A stretch of 64,000 nucleotides of DNA from Lachnospiraceae bacterium (GTDB taxonomy: Bacteria; Bacillota; Clostridia; Lachnospirales; Lachnospiraceae): assembly GCA_910574885.1 (NCBI GenBank), contig CAJTDD010000023.1, positions 19,274 to 83,273 on the forward strand. Direction: 5' to 3'. A program made the translations under genes and the position numbers. Shown piece by piece: positions 54,179-61,893 of this stretch; the first letter of the stretch is position 1; each line of letters starts with the position of its first letter. Below the pieces are notes generated by a model, which made no database searches, was not told the origin of the DNA, and was given only the letters and a program-made list of their open reading frames with translations.

Positions 54179-55849
54179 ATGGCTGAACGACGAAGAAAAA
54201 GAGACAAGAATTTTCTGGTCCAGGGTTCCATACTGGCGTTTGCAGGTGTGATTACCAAGATTATTGGAGCCGTTTACCGGATTCCGCTTACGAATACCGT
54301 AGGCACGGAAGGAATGGGGTACTATAACGTAGCCTTTTCCATCTATACCATTGCCCTGATGCTTACCTCTTACAGCCTTCCGCTGGCCGTCTCGAAGCTG
54401 GTGTCGGCTCGGGTGGCTGTGGGGCAGTACCGGAACGCCTTCAAGGTGTTCAAATGTGCGATGATGTTCGCAGTGGTTGCAAGCGGCGTGGTTTCGCTGG
54501 CGATTTTTTTCGGCGCTGAATTTATTGCGGATACGCTGATGTCCATGGATTTAAGCGTCTATGCCCTGCGTGTCCTTGCGCCCTGTATTTTTGTGGTAGC
54601 GCTTTTGGGGGTAATCCGAGGATTCTTTCAGGGAAATGGCTCCATGATGCCTACTGCGTTTTCTCAGGTAATCGAGCAGATTGTGAATGCGGTCGCTTCC
54701 ATCGTGGGAGCTTATCTGCTTCTGAAGACGGGGATGGAGGTTGCGAAGACAAGAGGAGATGATTCCTACGGCCCGGCCTATGCGGCGGCAGGTGGCACGG
54801 TGGGAACAATCATGGGGGCGTTTGTCGCCCTGCTGTTTGTGTTCGTGGTGTTTATCGCATACTATCAGTTGTTCCGCAAGAAGATGCGCAGGGACAAAAG
54901 CAGGAAGAGAGAGAGTTACCAGAAGATTTACCGGGTGCTGTTCCTGACCATTGCGCCGGTTATTTTGAGTGCGACGGTTTACAATATCAGCGACTTTCTG
55001 GATACTGCGATTTTCAATAATATTATGGCGGCCCAAGGGTATAAGAAGACGGAGTACGCAAGCCTCATGGGTATCTTTGGGAGCCAGTTCAACACGTTAA
55101 TCAACGTGCCGCTGTCTGTGGCGACGGCCCTTGCCGCGTCATTGATCCCAAGCCTGGTGGCCACAGTGCAGACAGGAAGCCGCAAGCAGGTACATAACAA
55201 GATCAATACGGCGATTCGGTTCAATATGATGATTGCAATCCCCTGTGCCGTGGGGCTTACGATTCTGGCAAAGCCTTTAATGGATCTTCTGTTCTATACG
55301 GAAGATAACACGACGGCGGCGCTGATGCTGCAGCTTGGGGCTGTCTCCGTGGTATTTTTCTGTCCGTCTACATTGACGAATTCGGTACTTCAGGGGTTGG
55401 ACGATATGATGACGCCTGTGAAGAATTCTTCGATAGCGCTGGCGGTCCATGTAGTTTCTCTGCTTGTGATGCTGATTGCATTCAAATGGAACATTTACGC
55501 CGTAGTGATGAGCAGGACCGTTTTTGCGGCCACGGTCTATATGCTGAACTGCCATGCGCTGCGGGAGCGGATCGGCTATGTGCAAGAGCGGAAGCGGACG
55601 TTCATTATACCGACAGTGGCATCGGGGATCATGGGAGCAGTGGCAGTGATTGTACATTTGCTTTTCGAGCTGTTTGCGGGGACAAGGATTGCGACAATAT
55701 TTGCATTGCTGGCGGCGGTTCCTGCCTATGGCATTGCGTTGGTGCTGCTTGGCGGCGTGACGGAAGAAGAGATTGAAGGGATGCCAAAGGGAGCGGCGCT
55801 TCTTACTCTTTGCCGGAAAATGCATTTATTTAGGGATGTTTATCATTAA
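54179..55849 (+). CDS. spoVB: SpoVB-type polysaccharide/lipid flippase (MOP superfamily)
   Basis: 556 residues with about 14 hydrophobic helices. N terminus FLVQGSILAFAGVITKIIGA then VYRIPLTNTVGTEGMGYYNV, diagnostic of the SpoVB group. Later segments are IRGFFQGNGSMMPTAFSQVI and NSVLQGLDDMMTPVKNSSIA. MOP-superfamily membrane exporters of this type are candidates for lipid II or polysaccharide precursor flipping; B. subtilis SpoVB is needed for spore cortex. Several paralogs are usual, so a vegetative role is also possible. Confidence 0.88.
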   Translation: MAERRRKRDKNFLVQGSILAFAGVITKIIGAVYRIPLTNTVGTEGMGYYNVAFSIYTIALMLTSYSLPLAVSKLVSARVAVGQYRNAFKVFKCAMMFAVVASGVVSLAIFFGAEFIADTLMSMDLSVYALRVLAPCIFVVALLGVIRGFFQGNGSMMPTAFSQVIEQIVNAVASIVGAYLLLKTGMEVAKTRGDDSYGPAYAAAGGTVGTIMGAFVALLFVFVVFIAYYQLFRKKMRRDKSRKRESYQKIYRVLFLTIAPVILSATVYNISDFLDTAIFNNIMAAQGYKKTEYASLMGIFGSQFNTLINVPLSVATALAASLIPSLVATVQTGSRKQVHNKINTAIRFNMMIAIPCAVGLTILAKPLMDLLFYTEDNTTAALMLQLGAVSVVFFCPSTLTNSVLQGLDDMMTPVKNSSIALAVHVVSLLVMLIAFKWNIYAVVMSRTVFAATVYMLNCHALRERIGYVQERKRTFIIPTVASGIMGAVAVIVHLLFELFAGTRIATIFALLAAVPAYGIALVLLGGVTEEEIEGMPKGAALLTLCRKMHLFRDVYH

Positions 55850-55861
55850 ATTGAAGTTTTG

Positions 55862-55891
55862 GTATAAAAAATGAAAAAATGACCGATACTG
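55862..55891 (+). promoter_or_regulatory. Possible forespore (sigma-F/G-type) promoter
   Basis: GTATA (55862-55866), a 15-base spacer and ACCGATACTG (55882-55891), compared with GYATA and GGnnAnAnTR. The two leading Gs of the -10 are missing, so the match is partial. Confidence 0.3.
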
Positions 55892-55913
55892 TACTTAAAA
55901 AGGAGTTGTCCTT

Positions 55914-56324
55914 ATGAGAAATAAGTTAGGTATCGGTTTTTTTGCGGTTATGATTGTGGCGTTGATGTTGGTCACAGGAGCTTACCAGTTAAGCTACCAG
56001 AGGGCGAAGGAGCAGATGGAGGTCAAGATGCAGGCAGCACAAGAGACTCGGGCAGAGGGGAGCCAGAAGGAAGACGCTTCTTCCGTAAACCCGGACCCTG
56101 CTTCTGTCGCGGCAGACGGACAGGCGTTGAAAGAAGATTGCTATTACCTGATGGAGGTAAACGGATATGTTGTGGTCTATCTAAGCGACAAAAAGACGCC
56201 TTATGAGTATACGGATATCAAGTATGACGACCTTCCGGCGGAACTTAGGGATGAGATCCGGAATGGGAAATATGTGGAGGATGCCAAGTCTCTCTATGGG
56301 TTCCTGGAGAATTATTCCAGCTAA
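55914..56324 (+). CDS. BofC C-terminal-domain-like secreted/membrane protein
   Basis: 136 residues. One N-terminal membrane anchor (LGIGFFAVMIVALMLVTGAY), a short helical and disordered lead (about 25-75), then a domain reading YYLMEVNGYVVVYLSDKK, YTDIKYDDLPAELRDEIRNG and SLYGFLENYSS. This pattern resembles the C-terminal domain of BofC (bypass of forespore C), where it ends in LEDYES-like residues. B. subtilis BofC is a forespore protein that restrains sigma-K activation; in Lachnospiraceae such proteins are widespread and undefined. AAGGAG precedes ATG 55914. Confidence 0.65.
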   Translation: MRNKLGIGFFAVMIVALMLVTGAYQLSYQRAKEQMEVKMQAAQETRAEGSQKEDASSVNPDPASVAADGQALKEDCYYLMEVNGYVVVYLSDKKTPYEYTDIKYDDLPAELRDEIRNGKYVEDAKSLYGFLENYSS

Positions 56325-56472
56325 GGTGCAAATCATTTGTAGACTTTCGGGGGAAGATAGTGTAAGATAGGATGAAGGCAAAGACAGTTTCAAAAAAGAT
56401 ACGGGCAGGCGTTATCAGATGATTTCATGGATTGGGAAGCTTGTAGGATAACGCCCTATGGAGGAAGCGGCT

Positions 56473-56694
56473 ATGGATGAACAGAAAATTGCGAGGATCA
56501 ACGAATTGTACCATAAGTCAAAGTCGGAAGGGCTGACAGACGAGGAGCGCAAAGAGCAGCAGGTCTTACGGAGGGAGTATGTGGATTCGTTTAAGCGAAA
56601 TCTGCGCGGTCAGTTAGACCAGATTTCGATTCAGGAAGTGGATGGTTCGATTACGAACCTGGGTGAGAAGTTTGGAATCAAAGAAGGAAATTAG
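56473..56694 (+). CDS. DUF896 (YnzC-like) protein
   Basis: 73 residues from ATG 56473, 8 bases after GGAGG (56460-56464). Two-helix DUF896 motif: ARINELYHKSKSEGLTDEER, EQQVLRREYVDSFKRNLRGQ. B. subtilis YnzC is the known structural member; function unclear. Its end overlaps the start of the following folate gene by about 30 bases. Confidence 0.9.
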   Translation: MDEQKIARINELYHKSKSEGLTDEERKEQQVLRREYVDSFKRNLRGQLDQISIQEVDGSITNLGEKFGIKEGN

Positions 56695-57427
56695 GCAGAG
56701 AATCCGGCGGGAACGGGCGAGGATGGACAAAGAACGCTGGATTCAGGATACGGACAGGATTGCCGCCGCCGTAATCAGCCATCCGTGGTTTTTAAGGGAG
56801 AGGGATCTCTATATTTTTATAGATTGTAAAGGGGAGGTCGGGACAGGCAGGATCATAGCGGCGGCATTTGAAAGAGGGAAGAATGTGTGGGTTCCCCGCG
56901 TAGAGGGGGATGCCATGCTTTTTTGCCGTATACGGGGGATGGATGAGTTAAAACCCGGTACATATGGGATTTTAGAGCCCACAGGGATGGAAAGCCCCAA
57001 GGGGGAAGAGGGGCTGATGGTCATGCCGGGGGTGGCGTTTGATGAAGCCTGCCACCGTGTGGGATATGGCGGCGGCTTTTATGACAGGTATCTTGCGAAA
57101 CATCGGAAGCTGCGCAGGATGGCGGTTGGTTTTGAGTTTCAGGTGTTGGATGAGGTGCCCTGTGAGGAACATGACGTATGCCCGGAGATTCTGGTTACGG
57201 AGCGAAGGGTGATTGGAGCAGCGAGTGATTGGAGTGGAGAGTATATGCAGAATGGATTACCGAAAGATCCTGTGATGATGTTAAGCGTTGTGAATACGAA
57301 GCTGAGGGATGTGTATCATACGTTGGATGATTTGTGCCTGGATATGGGCGTGGAGAAAGAGGAGATTGTAAGGAAGTTAAAAGGGATTGGTTACGAATAT
57401 GACGGGGAGAGGCGGCAGTTCGTATAA
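56663..57427 (+). CDS. 5-formyltetrahydrofolate cyclo-ligase fused to DUF4250
   Basis: About 254 residues. Residues 1-190 are 5-FCL (5-formyl-THF to 5,10-methenyl-THF): KEIRQRIRRERARM, KGEVGTGRIIAAAF, then LVMVMPGV-like LMVMPGVAFDEACHRVGYGG and GFYDRYL. From about residue 195 (MQNGLPKDPVMMLSVVNTKL then LDDLCLDMGV) the sequence is a complete DUF4250 domain, normally a separate protein of about 60 residues. An internal ATG at 57245 with GGAGTGGAG upstream could still start the short product. The GTG start at 56663 lies in DUF896; TTG 56672 or ATG 56723 are alternatives. None has a strong ribosome binding site, so translational coupling to DUF896 is likely. Confidence 0.85.
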   Translation: MRSLESKKEIRQRIRRERARMDKERWIQDTDRIAAAVISHPWFLRERDLYIFIDCKGEVGTGRIIAAAFERGKNVWVPRVEGDAMLFCRIRGMDELKPGTYGILEPTGMESPKGEEGLMVMPGVAFDEACHRVGYGGGFYDRYLAKHRKLRRMAVGFEFQVLDEVPCEEHDVCPEILVTERRVIGAASDWSGEYMQNGLPKDPVMMLSVVNTKLRDVYHTLDDLCLDMGVEKEEIVRKLKGIGYEYDGERRQFV

Positions 57428-57496
57428 TGGTATCAGGTGTTTGTGCCTGATGTAATCCCTGAACCGGAGGAATTAGAAGCCATAACGTGTGAGTAA
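57428..57496 (+). other. Short open segment after the 5-FCL fusion, possible gene remnant
   Basis: In the frame just past the 5-FCL stop, 22 further codons read YQVFVPDVIPEPEELEAITC then E and a stop. This looks protein-like (Pro/Glu-rich end) but has no start or ribosome binding site. It may be the tail of a deleted gene next to the LPD3 orphan. Confidence 0.25.
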
Positions 57497-57542
57497 ACCA
57501 GATTCTGAAAAGATATGAGAGGAGTGAGGATAGAGAGAGGTT

Positions 57543-58067
57543 ATGGAAAGAAACATAAGTGTTATAAAAGATGTGAATGGAAATCAGATTGTAGTAATAA
57601 ATGACATACGTTTTAAAGGCAGACAGAATATTGACTGGGATGAGGTTGAGCAGTATTTAAAGCTATATGTTGGAGAATTTGTAGAAATTGCTGAAAGTAA
57701 AGAAATCATATATATAGGCAATGATCTTCCAGATGAATACACAGGATCCAATTATACGGCAAAGTTGAAAGGTACTCTTGCAAAGGCGAAAGCTAATGCT
57801 GCACAAGGAATTCCTGAGATGGTTGAGATTGCCGAAAATAAGAGATTCCGGGAAAATTTGGCGAAAAAGCATGATAAAAATGCCAGATTTGGCTGGTACC
57901 GATATGATTCTCGATTTGCCCTTCCGATTTTTGATGACGATGGAGAAGTTTTGCGTTATAATGTGTTTCATGTGGAACTTGTTATAAGACATGCAATGGA
58001 TGGGAAATTGTATCTATATGACATCATAAATATAAAAAAAGAAACGAGTACCCCGCTTGAACCATAG
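57543..58067 (+). CDS. LPD3-type (large polyvalent protein-associated domain) orphan
   Basis: 174 residues. Recognised from segments I associate with the LPD3 domain of mobile-element polyvalent proteins: DIRFKGRQNIDWDEVEQYLK, LPDEYTGSNYTAKLKGTLAK, ARFGWYRYDSRFALPIFDD and LYLYDIINIKKETSTPLEP. In phages and integrative elements this domain is part of very long proteins; here it is free-standing. Base composition is clearly more AT-rich than that of its neighbours, which suggests transfer. AGAGGAGTGAGG lies upstream of ATG 57543. Function unknown. Confidence 0.7.
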   Translation: MERNISVIKDVNGNQIVVINDIRFKGRQNIDWDEVEQYLKLYVGEFVEIAESKEIIYIGNDLPDEYTGSNYTAKLKGTLAKAKANAAQGIPEMVEIAENKRFRENLAKKHDKNARFGWYRYDSRFALPIFDDDGEVLRYNVFHVELVIRHAMDGKLYLYDIINIKKETSTPLEP

Positions 58068-58133
58068 GCTGTACGGTTAAAAACTCATTTCTTATTTTTA
58101 TTATATGATAGAAAGGGAAAAAAGTCAAGAGAA

Positions 58134-59597
58134 ATGTATAACGAAATTCATTTAGATAAAATAGATATAGCTGAAGAGCCGCCGATAGAGGAACCGGCCA
58201 GACAATACTATTTCATGGCAAAATGCCGGGAGTGGGTAAAAGACTTTGAGCAAAAAAACGGCCGTTTGCCCAGTGCATGTGTAACGACCTTCGGGTGCCA
58301 GATGAATGCACGTGATTCCGAGAAGTTAAGGGGAATCTTAAAAGAGATCGGTTATGCGGAAAGCCCGGAAGAGCAGGCGGACTTTGTCATCTATAACACC
58401 TGTACGGTCCGTGAGAATGCCAACACCCGCGTATACGGAAGGCTTGGGCAGATGAAGCCGCAAAAGAAGAAGAATCCCCATATGATGATTGGGCTTTGCG
58501 GCTGTATGATGCAGGAGCCGGAAGTGATAGAAAAGTTAAAGAAGAGCTACGGGTTTGTGGATATTATTTTCGGAACCCACAATATCTATAAGTTTGCGGA
58601 ATTGGTGGCAACCCGCCTTGAGTCGGGACGGATGGTAATTGATATCTGGAAAGATACGGACAAGATTGTGGAGAATCTTCCGAACCAACGGAAATACGGG
58701 TTTAAGTCAGGGATCAATATTATGTTTGGCTGCAATAATTTTTGCAGCTATTGTATCGTCCCCTATGTGCGGGGACGAGAGCGGAGCCGGGACCCTCAGG
58801 CGATTATCCGGGAAATCAGGCGGCTTGTGGCGGACGGCGTAAGCGAAGTGATGCTCCTTGGACAGAATGTGAACTCCTATGGAAAGACGTTGGATACGCC
58901 TATGACATTTGCCGGGCTTTTGCAGGAGATTGAGAAGATTGACGGGCTTAGGAGGATAAGGTTCATGACGTCCCACCCTAAGGATCTGTCCGACGAGTTA
59001 ATCGAGGTGATGGGACGTTCTAAGAAAATCTGCAGGCATCTGCATCTTCCCGTCCAGTCGGGGAGCACGGATATCCTGACGAAGATGAACCGGCGCTATA
59101 CGAAGGAACAGTATCTTGAGCTGGTTAGAAAGATTCGTAAGGCTGTGCCGGACATTTCCCTGACTACGGATATTATCGTGGGATTTCCGGGAGAGACGGA
59201 AGCGGACTTTGAAGAAACCCTCGACGTGGTCAGGAAAGTGAGGTATGACAGCGCTTTTACATTTATCTACTCGAAACGGACGGGGACGCCTGCCGCCGTG
59301 ATGGAGGAGCAGGTGCCAAAGGATGTGATTAAGGAGCGGTTCGATCGGCTGCTTGGCGAGGTGCAGGCGATTGCGGCAGAGACTTGTGCAGTCCATGAAG
59401 GGACGGTGCAGGAGGCGCTGGTAGAGGATATATGCAGCCACGACCCAGAGATGGTGACAGGAAGGCTTGGCAATAACCTGTTAGTGCATTTCCATGGGGG
59501 GAAGGAATTAATCGGGCAGTATGTGGATGTGGCTCTTACGGAGTGCAGAGGGTTTTATTATATTGGAGAGATGGATGCGATACGGAAAAATCCATAG
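58134..59597 (+). CDS. miaB: tRNA-2-methylthio-N6-dimethylallyladenosine synthase MiaB
   Basis: 487 residues. Radical SAM methylthiotransferase. The UPF0004 domain provides cysteines in TFGCQMNARDSE, IYNTCTVRENA and GLCGCMMQEPEV. The radical-SAM motif is CNNFCSYCIVPYVRGRERSR (C-x3-C-x2-C), followed by LLGQNVNSYG and HLHLPVQSGS. A C-terminal TRAM domain (about 415-482) binds tRNA. It adds a methylthio group to i6A37 of tRNA. The N-terminal extension of about 45 residues before the first motif is common in Clostridia. The start at ATG 58134 lacks a strong ribosome binding site (GAAAGGG is about 16 bases away). Confidence 0.95.
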   Translation: MYNEIHLDKIDIAEEPPIEEPARQYYFMAKCREWVKDFEQKNGRLPSACVTTFGCQMNARDSEKLRGILKEIGYAESPEEQADFVIYNTCTVRENANTRVYGRLGQMKPQKKKNPHMMIGLCGCMMQEPEVIEKLKKSYGFVDIIFGTHNIYKFAELVATRLESGRMVIDIWKDTDKIVENLPNQRKYGFKSGINIMFGCNNFCSYCIVPYVRGRERSRDPQAIIREIRRLVADGVSEVMLLGQNVNSYGKTLDTPMTFAGLLQEIEKIDGLRRIRFMTSHPKDLSDELIEVMGRSKKICRHLHLPVQSGSTDILTKMNRRYTKEQYLELVRKIRKAVPDISLTTDIIVGFPGETEADFEETLDVVRKVRYDSAFTFIYSKRTGTPAAVMEEQVPKDVIKERFDRLLGEVQAIAAETCAVHEGTVQEALVEDICSHDPEMVTGRLGNNLLVHFHGGKELIGQYVDVALTECRGFYYIGEMDAIRKNP

Positions 59598-59604
59598 ATA
59601 GAAT

Positions 59605-59638
59605 GGGGTTGTCAAGATTTCCCGACAACCCCTTAATT
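59605..59638. terminator. Bidirectional terminator between miaB and the M42 peptidase
   Basis: GGGGTTGTC (59605-59613) pairs with GACAACCCC (59624-59632), followed by TTAATT. It lies between convergent genes. Confidence 0.8.
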
Positions 59639-59643
59639 GTGAT

Positions 59644-60654
59644 TTATTGTGTAACAAATGCTTTCAGTAAATGATAAGTATTCATCATGCCATCCGTATG
59701 GGAACGCTCATAATTGTGGGAAGCATATACGCCGGGACCAATCAGTCCATGGCGGATGTCATATCCGCTTTTCAGCGATGCATCCGCGTCGGAGGTATAA
59801 TGTGGGTAGACGTCAACTGCATAATCAAGCTCGTACTCCCTGGCAAGTTCGACCAGTTTTGTAGTTAGCTCATAGTCATAAGGTCCCACAGAATCCTTCG
59901 CACAGATGGAAACCATATGCTCCGTACAATCCAGGCCGTCTCCCACGCATCCCATGTCTACGGAAAGCACTTCCTCTGTGTCAGAGGGAAGGCAGGAAGC
60001 GCCGTGCCCCACTTCTTCATAGACTGTGAACAGAAGCGTGACCTTGCGGCCCAGGGTAATCTCACCTGCCTGTACTGCCTTGGCAAGCCCAAGGAGAATG
60101 GCGGCGGAAAGCTTGTCATCCAAAAAACGGCTTTTGATATAGCCGCTGTCAGTTATGACCGTGCGTGGCTCCATTGCAATAAAGTCTCCGTTGTGGATTC
60201 CCAGCTTCTTCACTCCCTTTTTGGAATGGACGTTCTCATCCAGCAGAATCTCCATATGGTGTTCCGTCTTTTCCTTCTTCTTGTCAGCCACATGCGCCGA
60301 AGGATCCGTATTTAGGACTACGCCTGTATAGGTCTGTCCGTCGCGGGTATGTACGGTACAATTCTCGCCGTCGCAGGTGTCCCATTGATGCCCGCCGATG
60401 GTGGTCGGGCGAAGATGCCCGTTATCCTTGATTTTCCGTACCATTGCCCCAAGCGTATCCAGATGCGCAGAGAGGACGAGAGGATTTCCGGAGCCGCCGA
60501 GAGTTACTGTCACGTTTCCTTTGTTTGAACGCTCCGGCTGGTATCCAAGGTCACGTAGTTTCCCCATTACGTGGTCTGTAATCCTTTGGGTATATCCGGA
60601 GGGACTTGGAATCGATGTAAGTGTTGATAATTGTTCTAAAATATAGTCTTTCAT
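59644..60654 (-). CDS. M42-family metallopeptidase (aminopeptidase)
   Basis: 336 residues. Two-metal peptidase of the FrvX/PepA-like M42 family. Metal ligands are seen in LSAHLDTLGAMV (His, near 64), KSRFLDDKLSAA (Asp), VYEEVGHG (catalytic Glu pair), LSVDMGCVG (Asp) and SHNYERSHTDG (His). No signal peptide, so cytosolic. It likely removes N-terminal residues from imported peptides, which fits the oligopeptide transporter downstream of the divergent regulator. Its promoter region holds a palindromic operator candidate. Confidence 0.92.
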   Translation of the reverse strand: MKDYILEQLSTLTSIPSPSGYTQRITDHVMGKLRDLGYQPERSNKGNVTVTLGGSGNPLVLSAHLDTLGAMVRKIKDNGHLRPTTIGGHQWDTCDGENCTVHTRDGQTYTGVVLNTDPSAHVADKKKEKTEHHMEILLDENVHSKKGVKKLGIHNGDFIAMEPRTVITDSGYIKSRFLDDKLSAAILLGLAKAVQAGEITLGRKVTLLFTVYEEVGHGASCLPSDTEEVLSVDMGCVGDGLDCTEHMVSICAKDSVGPYDYELTTKLVELAREYELDYAVDVYPHYTSDADASLKSGYDIRHGLIGPGVYASHNYERSHTDGMMNTYHLLKAFVTQ

Positions 60655-60685
60655 ATAAAATCCCCCTTTTAGATTGGAAATAAAA

Positions 60686-60701
60686 TATAGTATTTACTAT
60701 A
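60686..60701. promoter_or_regulatory. Candidate RpiR operator, copy 1 (perfect 16-bp palindrome)
   Basis: TATAGTA-TT-TACTATA. It overlaps the -10 of the minus-strand peptidase promoter and lies upstream of the rpiR gene. A related palindrome lies at 61805-61820 before oppA. Confidence 0.65.
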
Positions 60702-60727
60702 ATAATCTATTTTCTGGAAAGATGCAA
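60699..60727 (-). promoter_or_regulatory. Sigma-A-type promoter of the M42 peptidase
   Basis: On the minus strand, TTGCAT (60727-60722), a 17-base spacer and TATTAT (60704-60699). The palindrome covers the -10 and start region. Confidence 0.6.
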
Positions 60728-60733
60728 GACCTG

Positions 60734-60762
60734 TTGCGAAAAAATTCAAAAAATAGTATAAT
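60734..60762 (+). promoter_or_regulatory. Sigma-A-type promoter of the rpiR-family gene
   Basis: TTGCGA (60734-60739), a 17-base spacer and TATAAT (60757-60762), 35 bases before the start codon. Confidence 0.65.
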
Positions 60763-60797
60763 TTTCTTATCATAAGAAAGAGCAGGATACAGGACAA

Positions 60798-61655
60798 ATG
60801 GAAACGGATATCATCACGCAGATTGACAAGCATTATCTGTCTATGACGAAGAAACAGAGGCAGGTTGCAGACTATATCAAAGAAAATATTGATACCATGT
60901 CGTTCATTACTTTGAAGGAGATGAGCAAAGAGCTGGGTATCACGGAGATTACGATTCTGAATGCATGCAAGGTTCTGGGGTATAATAGTTTTAATGAGGT
61001 AAAGTATGAGGTGCGTAAGTATATCAACGTCAATCGGAGGATGGTTTTGTACAGCCAGAATGATTATTTTAACATTACACTGCCGGAGTATGAGCTGAGC
61101 GATAAGGAACGGCTGCTGACGGAAATCTGTCTGGAAGAGAGGGGATTAATGGACGAATATGTCAGGAATTTTGACAGCCGGCAGATTATGGAGGCTGCAA
61201 GGCTTTTCCTTGAAGGTTCTAAGATTATATTATGTGGGAGGGGAATGTCATATATCCTCTGTCAGTGGCTTGCTTCAGACCTTGGGGGCGTACAGATCCC
61301 GACCATGATCACAAACCCGGAACTGAATGAAAGTGTTTTTGCAACGCTGCCTGCGATTGGCGCGGATACGCTGCTTGTGGCGATTTCCTTTCCGGATTAT
61401 TATTTTATGACGGAACAGATCGCCAGATATGCGAAAAAGAAGAGGGCAAAGGTACTTAGCATCACAGACAGCCCGGAAGCGGGAGTGGTGAAGTATGCAG
61501 ATATGTTCCTGACGGTCCGCAGTACGACGCGGATGTTCTTGAATACGGCATCTGCGCCCATGGCGCTGATCAATCTGCTTGTATCGGCGATAAAGATTGA
61601 AAGCGGTATTGAGGCAGGGAGCATCGGGCAGGAATTCGGGAAGCTTTTTGTCTGA
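60798..61655 (+). CDS. MurR/RpiR-family transcriptional regulator
   Basis: 285 residues. N-terminal HTH_6 domain (about 1-77; MTKKQRQVADYIKENIDTMS, FITLKEMSKELGITEITILN) and C-terminal SIS domain (about 125-270; GSKIILCGRGMSYILCQWLA, DTLLVAISFPDYYFMTEQIA, AKVLSITDSPEAGVVKYADM). SIS domains usually sense phosphosugars, though RpiR members controlling other substrates exist. It sits between a peptidase and a peptide transporter, so a peptide- or amino-sugar-linked role is likely. Palindromes near the peptidase/rpiR and oppA promoters are candidate binding sites. Confidence 0.9.
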   Translation: METDIITQIDKHYLSMTKKQRQVADYIKENIDTMSFITLKEMSKELGITEITILNACKVLGYNSFNEVKYEVRKYINVNRRMVLYSQNDYFNITLPEYELSDKERLLTEICLEERGLMDEYVRNFDSRQIMEAARLFLEGSKIILCGRGMSYILCQWLASDLGGVQIPTMITNPELNESVFATLPAIGADTLLVAISFPDYYFMTEQIARYAKKKRAKVLSITDSPEAGVVKYADMFLTVRSTTRMFLNTASAPMALINLLVSAIKIESGIEAGSIGQEFGKLFV

Positions 61656-61747
61656 CCGTATAATTTGGGTAAGGAATATCATGTCTGCTATAGTAAGATA
61701 ATATATGGCAAGATGTTTTTCGTAAAAATTGACAAATATTGTATTGT

Positions 61748-61784
61748 AAAAATATGCAACTTGTACAAAGTTGCATATTTTTTT
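61748..61784 (+). terminator. Intrinsic terminator between rpiR and oppA
   Basis: AAATATGCAACTT pairs with AAGTTGCATATTT around GTACA, and the T run goes on to eight Ts. It separates the regulator from the transporter operon. Confidence 0.92.
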
Positions 61785-61804
61785 GAATATCTATATTCAA
61801 AAAC

Positions 61805-61820
61805 TGTAGCATTTGCTATA
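61805..61820. promoter_or_regulatory. Candidate RpiR operator, copy 2, overlapping the oppA -10
   Basis: TGTAGCA-TT-TGCTATA. It has the same layout as 60686-60701, with changes on both arms that keep the symmetry of the core (TAGCA/TGCTA against TAGTA/TACTA). Its right half runs into a TATAAT box at 61817-61822, 72 bases before oppA. The -35 is weak (TATTCA, 17 bases upstream), as expected for a regulated promoter. Confidence 0.6.
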
Positions 61821-61893
61821 ATAGAAAAAAGATATATGAAGTATAGACATTATTTATACTTCATCAAACCAAAAGCATAAAGGAGGCTAATTT

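Noticed and set aside
61728..61760. TTGACA at 61728 region as a promoter for oppA
   Set aside because: No acceptable -10 at 16-18 bases, and the transcript would run straight into the terminator at 61748-61784.
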